This document shows, in pieces, positions 56,201 to 64,000 of a stretch of DNA of 64,000 nucleotides (its first letter is position 1; every line of letters begins with the position of its first letter). A program made the translations under genes and the position numbers. The notes below the pieces were generated by a model. That model was not told where the DNA came from. It made no database searches and saw nothing but the letters and a program-made list of their open reading frames with translations. The DNA comes from Saussurea involucrata (Eukaryota > Streptophyta > Magnoliopsida > Asterales > Asteraceae), in assembly GCA_033807775.1 (NCBI GenBank), contig CM066321.1:248670422-248734421 (forward strand), given 5' to 3'.

Positions 56201-58648
56201 TCGTAGGTCTAATTTTACATGAGATGTGATTGTGGGTCCCATTATTTTACAAGGGGCACGAAATGGAGAATGGAAGAAAATGATTCAACAAATAAAGCCA
56301 TAGTCTTTGTTTATCATATAATATACTCCCTTCGTCCCATGCAAATTGCAATGTGTGACTCACATAGTCAAAGTAAAATGTTGACTATTTGTTAAATGTC
56401 TTAAATTCCTTTTAATAAAGACAAATAAATACAATATAAAAGCATCTATTTATTTGTAATGATGTTGCATTCTTGCTAGACATCCTAAAAGGATATAAAT
56501 TTTTCATAGAAATATTTGAACATCAAATGTGAGCAGTTTATTGTTTCTCAGGTTATAGAACTTTATCATCCATTGGCCTTGAGACTTTTTCTGATTGGAA
56601 CACACTATCGATCTCCTATCAACTACTCTGATGTACTACTGGAAAGTGCTTCTGACCGTGCTTATTACATATATCAGGTATCGTATTGTGGCCTTCCACA
56701 TAGAATTCTACCCAATAATGTCGTGCTTTCACACATCACACATGCAGCTTCAGCTTGAGAAACTAGCTATTGTGGATTTATGTTTGATAAAGAAGTATTT
56801 TATCAGTTGATAGTTTTGCAACATTAAATTAAAATTAATGAGAGTTTATCTTGGTTGCAGACCTTGCAAGATTGTGAAGAAGTTGCAGGCCAGCAGGATG
56901 ACCCACGTCAGAAAGAGAATATACCTACAGAAATAGTTGATTGCATAAATAAGTTCAATGATGTTTTTATTACTTCTATGTCCGAGGATCTTCACTCTCC
57001 AGTTGTATTGTCTGCGTTGTCCGACCCTTTGAAAACTGCCAATGATCTTCTACATACTCCTAAGGTACTTCACTCATAACCTTTGTCATCAAGCTTCCTA
57101 CATATAACCTTGTTTCATATTTTTTACTGTGGGTGTTTGGGGGGCCTTTTTTATGCTGAGAAGCTATCGTGTTCACGGTCGCCCTTTTTTATGCGGCGTT
57201 AAAGAATCGAGGATACATGCTGTTATCTGTAAATGCATGTTAGTTTCTTGATGCTATTCTCCCTTTTTCTCTTGATTAACTGTTCATCTTGAAATACAAT
57301 TTGCAGGGGAAGAAGCAAGGAACGAGAATACAGTCACTTGGGGCTTTGGAGAAGACCATAAGGAATGTCTTCGACATTCTAGGCCTCATGCCAACATCTT
57401 ACCAAGAGGTACCTAATACAATCTCCATCCCAAAAGCTTGCTTTTGACTTTTGAGTGCTAAATAAGGTATATTTTACTTCCAAAATTGACACTAATCATG
57501 CTCGGTGTAAGAAATTTCATTACTTGGTTTAAACATAAAGAAGTATTAAAATAGACATACATTAACCCTTTATGGTAGCTTAACCGATAAGACCTTGGGT
57601 TTGCTCCCCCATGGTTACCGGTTCGAATGCTCTCAGGGCCACTGGAGGTTTTCTTGGTTGTTAACTTCAGGGCCTCATGGGATTAGTGGAGGTGTGCACA
57701 AGCTGGTCCAGACAAAAACGGTTAAACAAATGGACATACATTTAGAGGTGTCATGGTGCGGTCCGGTGCGGTTTAGAGCCAAAATCACAAACCACACCGC
57801 AGATGCCTCAAATGCAAAACACCGCACCACAAAATGCGGTGCGATGCATGCAAGTTGTGTCAAAATACGATGTATGTAAAGTGGTAATACAAAGTTTCGT
57901 AGTCTCCATACTCCATTAAAATAAAATACTCATTTGTATACCAAAATAGATCTTCATGACAAAGGTTGAAGTTGTACATAAATTCAACGGTTTTATCACA
58001 ACATCATTAGTAACTAAAATTATCATTAATGATAAAATCATACAATATTTGTTTAAATGGCACAAAAAACATCATAATAATATTCAAATGGAAGAGTGAA
58101 AATTCCATGATTGAATACAACATTGAATTGTCGGCGTCGTTTGGGGACATTATAAATATACAAAATTCATTTTGATACATAAACTAATATAAAATTTTCT
58201 TATTAGTTAAAATGATGTTAAAAACATAGAAAAGTAGAAATGTTGTAAATCAAAGTAAAAGTTATTAGCTATTAATATTAATATGCTGTGCAGTGTGGTT
58301 AAGTAATTCAAAACCGCAAACCAAACCGCATAGTGCATTATTGCAAGAATCTTGGTTTGTAAATGAAATGGCGATTACAAGAAGATTGATATTGGACATG
58401 CTTCTTTGAAGGTTTTGCAACAGCTGAGGGAAAAGGCGCTGAAGCGTGCAAAATTGAGCGAAGATCAAGTTGTTGAGAAGATCGAGGAAAGAAATGCAGC
58501 ACGGAAGAACAAGGAGTATGAACGATCAGACGCAATCAGAAAAGAGCTGGCTACACTGGGTATCGCTCTCATGGATAACCCCGAGGGCACAACCTGGAGA
58601 CCGGGTGTTCCGCTTGCAATGCAAGAACAGTATGTCCCAGAATCTTGA
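53223..58648 (+). CDS. Cysteinyl-tRNA synthetase, organelle-targeted type, 9 exons
   Basis: Exons 53223-53593, 54409-54472, 54914-55075, 55267-55437, 55818-56099, 56552-56677, 56861-57064, 57307-57408, 58412-58648 join in frame to 572 aa. The enzyme charges tRNA-Cys with cysteine using ATP. Residues 1-~75 are rich in Arg, Lys, Ser and Phe with few acidic residues, a probable mitochondrial/plastid presequence. The catalytic class I domain follows: zinc ligand Cys in MYVCGVTAYD, HIGH motif in LSHIGHARV, zinc ligands again in WHIECSAMS and PHHENEIAQS, and KMSKS in SQKMSKSLGNF. The DALR-type helical region and C-terminal domain complete it (RPGVPLAMQEQYVPES). Length fits the plant organellar enzyme (about 560-570 aa). 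The start is the first ATG, preceded by a short leader that begins within about 90 bp of a MITE-like element. Intron 8 holds a SINE and other transposon sequence but its splice sites are intact. Confidence 0.95.
56326..56400 (+). mobile_element. Stowaway/mariner-like terminal fragment (CysRS intron 5)
   Basis: Begins CTCCCTTCGTCCCATGCAAA after TA, the typical opening of plant Stowaway-type MITEs. The matching inverted end was not found, so it is a fragment. Confidence 0.4.
57564..57732 (+). mobile_element. tRNA-derived SINE in CysRS intron 8
   Basis: 169 bp on the + strand with a tRNA-like head (GGTAGCTTAACCGATAAG as A box region, GGTTCGAATGC as B box), flanked by the 10-bp duplication GACATACATT (57554-57563, 57733-57742). 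Its body shares GGGCC/GGCCACTGG and GGGATTAGT words with the SINE at 961-1155, suggesting related families. Confidence 0.75.
57743..58345 (+). mobile_element. hAT-like non-autonomous element, degenerate (CysRS intron 8)
   Basis: Starts TAGAGGTGTCATGGTGCGGT, a hAT-like end similar to the TAGAGGTGGCC end of the hAT at 31277, with repeated GTGCGGTTT/AACCGCA words near both ends. The right end (AAACCGCAAACCAAACCGCA, then decay) is not sharply defined. Confidence 0.5.
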
Positions 58649-59358
58649 AATTGCTCCGATGCTTGGTGTAATTGTACAACGGTGAAAGCAAAGGGAATCA
58701 CTCGGACGGTTTGGTTTGTGGTTTTAGCTACAAGAACCAAATGAAGTTTAGATAATTTGGGTTTAAATTGAATTTATATCTTGTATCAGAATCATTCATT
58801 TTAACAACATTGATAAAGCAGAAGAATCAACACAACAGTTATTCAAGGGTTTTCTACTTAATTTGTGAAATAACAAAGCTGTGCATCATAAAAACGATGT
58901 CGTTTTGTCAAGCCAATTTTGTGCAAAGCCAACCTCTCGAGCTGGCCCACAAAACTAAAGAGCCCTGTGCGGTGTGCCTATAATAAGTGGCTAATTCCCG
59001 GTGTGCTATGCAGACACTATAGAATAACCAAATGGGATAGAATATCTGTTCAATAGATAACATGATCCATTTACTCTATTAAGTTGTTTATATATTTTAT
59101 TTAGTTTGATTAATTATGTAATTTTTTAAATTATAACGAAATAAATATTTTTCATTTACTCTATTAAGTTGTTTATATATTTTATTTAGTTTGATTAATT
59201 ATGTAATTTTTTAAATTATAACGAAATAAATATTTTTTATAACAAAATATATTATTAGAAAGTTTTCTTCCAGACGATCAAAGTGACACCAAAATAAAAA
59301 GTTTATGTAGTTTTCAAATTTTATTTTCTAACATTTTCTATAATTTTTTACTATTAAT
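58649..59358 (+). other. CysRS 3' region and AT-rich spacer with an 85-bp tandem duplication
   Basis: 3' UTR sequence follows the stop codon. At 59068-59152 and 59153-59237 an 85-bp unit starting CATTTACTCTATTAAGTTGT is present twice, almost identical, so the duplication is recent. Confidence 0.75.
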
Positions 59359-59489
59359 TAGGGGTGTTCGCGGTGCTTTTTGAAGGCAAACCGTAAACGG
59401 TATGCACTTGTGCGTACTAGTAAAATTAAGTTGTTTTAGGGTTTTATGCACGTATGCATTTTGCATTTGTCCGTATGCACCTGCAAATC
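59359..59489. mobile_element. Fragment resembling a hAT MITE end
   Basis: TTAGGGGTGTTCGCGGTGCTT followed by AACCGTAAACGG-type words, like the GTGCGG element in CysRS intron 8. Truncated against the copia fragment. Confidence 0.35.
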
Positions 59490-60365
59490 ATAGCCTGTTT
59501 CAGACTTTTTGCTTCATCTAAAGCATCTCCTTCTAAATCATCATCTTCCAAGTCAGAAAGATATCTATCCTTCGTTAAACTATACCTTCTAGACCTTTCG
59601 GACACTAGAGCAATATGATCAGATTCAAACTTCTCTTCTTTCTATTCATTCTTTTCTTTCTTCTATTTCTTTACCCTTTTCTCTTTAACTTCTTCTTCAT
59701 CCTGTTTCCAGGTTTCATACATTTCTTGCAAGGGCATTTCGTGCATCATCTTGTGTTGCTTCATTCTATGGCTGTATTTCTTCCATTCAGGTTGAAGCAC
59801 ACTTAAAAACTTCACATTGTTTTCAATTGTAGTCTTCTTGATGTCAAACTTGTTCAACTCATTCAGGAGAGTCGTAAATCTATCACATGTCCCTTCTAAA
59901 GACTCATTATTTCTGCTTGAAGTTTTCATATTTGTTCATAGAAATAGCTATTTGCATTTGGTTCTATATCTTAGATCCTTGATAAAGTTTCCTAAGTTCA
60001 TCAAGCATTGCCTTCCCAGAATGGTTTTGACTGTCAATCTTCAGATAAATGTCATTTGTTAATGCTTGCATGACTAAAGACTTTGCTGCTTTATCAACAT
60101 TATACCTTTGTAACTCCTCACCATCATACAACTCAGGATCTACAAATTTGTCAGGTAATCTGTCACCATCAAGTGTATCAGGTACCTTGTTCTTAACAGG
60201 TGGCATTGGACCATCTTGTAAAGATTTTAATATCAATCTCCCACCTTCTTGTCTTTCCACATAGTCAAGGAATCTATCTTCCCAAATTCTGAAATCTCCC
60301 AGAAATAGGACCGGAGGTTTGTCCTTAGATCCAATCATGAGCATATCTCTTGTAGTCATTTTCAC
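59490..60365 (-). pseudogene. Copia gag fragment
   Basis: Starts near 60365 (MTTRDMLMIGSKDKPPVLF) and continues with FRIWEDRFLDYVE and AMLDELRKLYQGSKI. After a frame break around 59930-59960 it resumes with ESLEGTCDRFTTLLNELNKF and NVKFLSVLQPEWKKYSHRMK. This order is characteristic of the copia gag (UBN2-type) region. The C-terminal zinc knuckle is missing. Confidence 0.8.
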
Positions 60366-60441
60366 TTACTTGTCTTTTGATCTTTAAACAATCACCGACC
60401 AGTCAACAAAAAACAACAAACATTGTTTTATTGCACACACA

Positions 60442-60760
60442 CACTAGTACAAAATTAATCACACAACAAAAATTTAATCGCACAAAACAGGACGCGATAA
60501 ACTTTGTGGTACTTTTTATCGCACACACCACCGTGCGATAAAAATGTTAACCGCACGCTTGATACGCGATAAACACTATTCACCCACTTTTATCGCACAC
60601 AAACGACGCGATAAAAACTATTACAATTTTTTTATCGCACACAACTTCTGCGATAAAATTCTGGAGTCTGAGAGGAAAACTTAATCGCATAGAAAGTCCG
60701 CGAAAACTTTGAATGTCAAGCACGTGCAATAAGGATGAACACTCTATGCGCGATAAAGAT
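60442..60760 (+). mobile_element. CACTA transposon end with subterminal repeats
   Basis: Starts CACTAGTACAAAATTAATCA, the typical CACTA terminus. It is followed by many direct and inverted copies of TTTATCGCAC/GCGATAAA, as expected of CACTA subterminal transposase sites. It sits in the leader of the copia fragment. The opposite terminus was not found. Confidence 0.6.
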
Positions 60761-61153
60761 GAACTCAGATCTGATTTTTCCAAGTCTTTCAAATCTTATC
60801 CAAATGCTTTCAAACTTCGTAGGGTTAGTCGCACAAAGGTTCTGAACACTTTCAATTCTTAGAGTATCACTAAGAAAACACCAGAAAGTGAACTTTTAAT
60901 CCAAAACAGTGTCTAGGTCCTTCTTCACGACATTTTTTGAGTTCTATCGATTTGATGCAATCTTATGTAATCTAGCTGAAATAGACTACTCAGATTCACT
61001 CCAGGATGCAATTTAAACACTATGAACACATCAAACAATCCAAATCAAGCAGAAAATGATGAAATCTCTCCAAAAGTGTCGAACTCCCAAAAATCCTAAA
61101 AAAAACGTGAAAAATGAATCAATCTGATCAGGACTGCTTGCTTTGATACCAAT

Positions 61154-61390
61154 TGTGATCCTAAAGACAAGTAATCAATCAACACAAAGTGTCACAAGTC
61201 ATCCCTCTTTCCTAGATCTTCAAAGAGTTACAATGTGTAGAGAGAGAGAGAGAGAGAGAGAGAGTTACAAGTGACTAGAGTTAAGCATAAGTGCATAGAA
61301 AGAAACTAGTAAAGGCTATTTATACCTAAGCCTATAAATTACAACTTTGGTCCCTTAACTTGATACAACTTAATAAAACCAACACTAACA
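61154..61390 (-). repeat. Copia LTR (237 bp)
   Basis: Minus strand TGTTAGTGTTGG...GGATCACA. It contains TATAAATAGCC as TATA box and a (CT)n run (GA on +, 61237-61262). Clearly related to the LTR at 63325-63544. Confidence 0.8.
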
Positions 61391-62530
61391 ATCATTAATT
61401 AAGAACTCCTTCTACACTATGATTTTGTCAACAATGGACTCAGAGAGAAGTTTCATCTTTAAATATGGAATGACTATTGGTGTTCTGAGATCATATTCTG
61501 GAAGCAACTTCTTCTCACTTGCTCATAGTTTGTGCAAATGACCAAACCAAAATTGAATATCACCCTATGCTTTGTCACTATAAAAGAATTTATCAGTAAA
61601 GTTTCTTTTGAAACTTTTAAACACCGATAAACTACCAATTTTTGGTTCTAAGACTAAAAATTTCTAAGCTGGCTTCACTTTATCTTTTAGAAACTCTGAG
61701 TTGTAAATCGCTAAATCTGTACAAGTTTTCGCAGTAACATTTTTTGTTTGAATGAGAAGTTCACATGTGGCGTATGATAAGTAAATAGTTAATTAACCAC
61801 CAACCTTGAATAGAAAATACAAAAGTATTAACTCTGAAAACACCAAGTCAGAACTCTAATATGAAGAGTTAGAGTTAGCGATATTTGTGTTCATGGTTAA
61901 AAAAACTCTGATTTCAAATCCAACTTCCAAAAATCATGAAAATATTTTGTAATTAAGAAGTGGTTTGAACATTTAGAAAAGATATGATCATACATAAAAG
62001 TTGTCCCTATTCAAAGTAATCAAATATAAGGTATAGAGATAATACCTTCAGAGGTGTCCTTAGATGATTCAACTAATCTAGATTTATGAACCAAATTGAA
62101 TAAGGTTAAAATGATAGCTCCCCCTCAATACGAGCATATAAACTTACACAAAAATGTTAGAAATCACATATAAATTCCCCTAGACATGTGCAAGGAACAT
62201 TGATTAAAAGAACATAAATAGTATTTTTAAGATCTCAGAGAAAGAACTTAACTTCTTCAGAGTTAAGTGTATTCAAAGTTATATAACTCTGGAAAGCCTT
62301 ACAGAGTTTTGACTTAGTTTTATAAGAAAACTTTGATAATGAAGACTTTTATCTCTGAAACAACTAATTCAGAACTTTGTACATCTTGTTCAGAGTTCGG
62401 AACAATCATTTTTTCAAGATAAATTTTTAGAATCAAGATTTTTAAGAAAATGAAACTTAATAACTCTGAATGCATACCAACTATTTCAGATAGTTAACTT
62501 AAGCATACCGAACTTGCTAATGAGAAAATT
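61391..62530 (-). other. Non-coding copia-derived sequence
   Basis: AT-rich, with many scattered AACTCTGA/TCAGAGTT words (for example 61690, 61861, 62275, 62379, 62463), lying downstream of the copia RNase H fragment. Probably the 3' non-coding part of that element. Confidence 0.4.
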
Positions 62531-62855
62531 AAACATTTTCTCATCAAGAGTCTTTGTAAATAAGTTTGCAAGTTGATAATCTGTTTGAACAAAATGCATT
62601 TGAATTGTTCCCTTTTCCACATGATCTTTAATGAAGTAATACCTCATATTAATATGTTGGCCTTGGTGTGTTGCACTAGATTAGCAATTATTGCTAATGC
62701 AGTCTTGGAATCACAATATATAGGGACCTTGTTGAATATATAACCATAATCCTTTAGTTGAGTCTTCATCCAAATAACTTGTGAGCAACAACTAGCTGCA
62801 ACCACATACTCTGCCTCTGTAGTAGAAGTTGATACAATAGTCGTCTAAGAGCATT
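62530..62855 (-). pseudogene. Copia RNase H / pol C-terminal fragment
   Basis: Minus strand encodes STSTTEAEYVVAASCCSQVI, then CDSKTALAIIANLVQHTKA, then after a one-base loss INMRYYFIKDHVEKGTIQM and LANLFTKTLDEKMF. These are the RNase H hallmarks of Ty1/copia pol. Truncated at its upstream side by Helitron-derived sequence. Confidence 0.85.
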
Positions 62856-63180
62856 AGGAAATTGAAATAAGGAGGCCTCGACAAGACAATGCGATAAATT
62901 ATCTTCGATCTCTATTAACCCTCTCTGAAGAGTTTCTTTTCAAAATATCTGGTGTAATATGCCATTAATCGTGTAAAGATATTCAAAGCACGTAGGACCA
63001 CTAATATGAGACAAAAGTACGTGTAGATTATACCGTTCTCCTTCAGCAGGATTAGCATAAACCATTTGTTCTCTCATTGATCCTACTTTTCGAGGACTCC
63101 ACTTACATGAGCTGGCATTCCATATGAAATGACTCGTAAAATCTTTGTACAAATATTGGTTCGCTCATGCTGAAGGGAGC
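62848..63180 (-). pseudogene. Helitron replicase/helicase fragment
   Basis: Minus strand reads YKDFTSHFIWNASSCKWSPR, then ANPAEGERYNLHVLLSHISG, then after an in-frame stop LIEIEDNLSHCLVEASLFQF and PNALRRL. This pattern belongs to the linker and helicase region of plant Helitron (PIF1-like) proteins. Both ends are missing. Confidence 0.7.
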
Positions 63181-63324
63181 ATCCTAACTTAGTGATCGGC
63201 CCGCTAGTTCATGCAAATCTGAAGATAGTCATTCGTCTCAAAAAAAGAGTTAGCGAAGCACACCAATTCCATTCCATTTATCTCTGACAGAGCAGGATAA
63301 CTGCCACGTGACTTAAAGTAAGCA

Positions 63325-63544
63325 TGTGATCCTAGAGACAAGTAATGAAACACACAAGGATGAATCACAAGTCATCTCTCATTAAGATCTCAAAGTAGTG
63401 TTTACAATAGTAGAGAGAGTTTACAAGTGTAGGAGTTAAGCATCTGTACGAAATGAACTACAACTTAGGCTATTTATACCTAAGCTATACAATTACAACT
63501 TTAGTCCATCAACTTGATACAACATATAAAATATGGCACTAACA
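63325..63544 (-). repeat. Copia 3' LTR (220 bp) of an element leaving the window
   Basis: Minus strand TGTTAGTGCC...GGATCACA with TATAAATAGCC. Immediately upstream on that strand lies the polypurine tract GGGGGAGAA. The interior therefore extends to the right, beyond 64000. Confidence 0.85.
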
Positions 63545-64000
63545 TTCTCCCCCTTTGTATCCAAAGTTGAGGTAGTCACTGGCTTGATCAGGTGCAATGT
63601 ACTTCTTCCTTATCCCGAAAATGATCTCAAAACGGCTAAGAGCATTTATGTAATCTTTCCTTTTCTTGATGGCTTCCAAGGCACGGTGAAATAATTGCTT
63701 AGACTTTGAATCTAGTTTCACAAAACCCTTTTCATCCAATCTGAGTTAGCTTTCCGGCTGAATCTGTATTACTTTGAAAGTCCCATCGCTGTACTTATTA
63801 ACCTCGAAAAAACGTAAGAACTTCTTCTTCTTCTTCTTCTTACCATTGAAGTACACGATTCCAAACTCTGGTTCTTCAAGGATTTTGTAGGCAGGGATAC
63901 CTTGAATATATGATAGTCTCTGATTAGGTTTTAGGATGTTGACTCTCTTATGACCTGCTTCTAATCCCATTTGGAAGTCAGTAAGATAGGAAAATTTCAC
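63545..64000 (-). pseudogene. Unknown ORF between pol and 3' LTR of the copia element (partial, one stop)
   Basis: A minus-strand frame enters from beyond the window and ends NFGYKGGEC at the polypurine tract, interrupted once by TAA at 63746-63748. It contains EVNKYSDGTFKVIQIQ and LEAIKKRKDYINALSRFEII, basic and helical. Extra ORFs of this kind with a KFSDGT-like motif occur downstream of pol in some Asteraceae copia elements (from memory, not searched). Function unknown. Confidence 0.5.

Larger units (their letters stand above)
59490..61390 (-). mobile_element. Truncated Ty1/copia element: LTR, primer site and gag
   Basis: Minus orientation: 5' LTR 61154-61390, primer site TTGGTATCAAAGC (61140-61152), a leader interrupted by CACTA-type sequence, then gag. 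No protease, integrase or reverse transcriptase follows; the element breaks off near 59490. Confidence 0.75.

Noticed and set aside
61154..62855. One continuous copia element from RNase H through the LTR to gag
   Set aside because: No polypurine tract precedes the LTR on the RNase H side, whereas the related LTR at 63325 has a clear one. Two separate fragments are more likely, though a shared-LTR tandem cannot be excluded.

Overview
The window is plant nuclear DNA, very probably from a eudicot and most likely Asteraceae. The evidence is spliceosomal introns, two ordinary plant genes, and a dense, nested population of plant transposable elements (Tekay-type Ty3/gypsy, Ty1/copia, L1 LINE, tRNA-derived SINEs, MULE, hAT, PIF/Harbinger, CACTA and Helitron pieces). 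The Asteraceae placement is inference from the look of the retroelement families, not a search result.

Only two host genes are evident, both on the + strand with complete exon chains that splice in frame. One is an EamA/SLC35F5-like membrane transporter (22752-27646, 8 exons, 395 aa). The other is an organelle-type cysteinyl-tRNA synthetase (53223-58648, 9 exons, 572 aa). A tRNA-Ala(UGC) gene or pseudogene lies at 33682-33754 (-). Everything else of substance is mobile DNA.

Layout. 1-859 is unassigned. 860-8408 is a non-coding LTR retrotransposon (LARD-like, 5-bp duplication AATGA) with a SINE in its 5' LTR and a 3' LTR that has lost its first ~0.9 kb. 8409-9957 is AT-rich spacer with a second SINE. 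9958-17471 is a complete Mutator-like element (9-bp duplication TTATTTAAA) that has no transposase. It carries a ten-exon Ulp1/DUF1985-type gene, three consecutive minisatellites inside that gene's first intron, and a second coiled-coil ORF. 17659-22246 is an ORF2-only LINE with 12-bp duplications. 22752-27646 is the transporter gene with several MITEs in its introns. 28210-31277 is a complete hAT element with an intact 738-aa transposase. 31420-32210 reads like organellar (mitochondrial) DNA. 33784-36420 is an old MITE-like element split by an ORF1-only PIF/Harbinger element. 36738-48335 (-) is a Mutator-type transposase fused to an OTU peptidase, cut in two by a young Tekay element (38621-47182). 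49497-53130 is a second copy of the old MITE-like element, interrupted by a dead copy of the same hAT family. 53223-58648 is the CysRS gene, with a SINE and hAT-like MITE sequence in its last intron. 59490-64000 is a scrapyard of copia, CACTA and Helitron pieces.

The most notable items are two Mutator-family elements that independently carry ubiquitin/SUMO-type cysteine peptidase domains (Ulp1 at 9.9-17.5 kb, OTU at 36.7-48.3 kb), the unknown coiled-coil ORF inside the Ulp1 element, the apparently intact hAT transposon with its broken sibling 20 kb away, and exact target-site duplications that date the nesting order. All boundaries, splice sites and lesion positions were read by eye. Family names rest on motif recognition and no database was searched.
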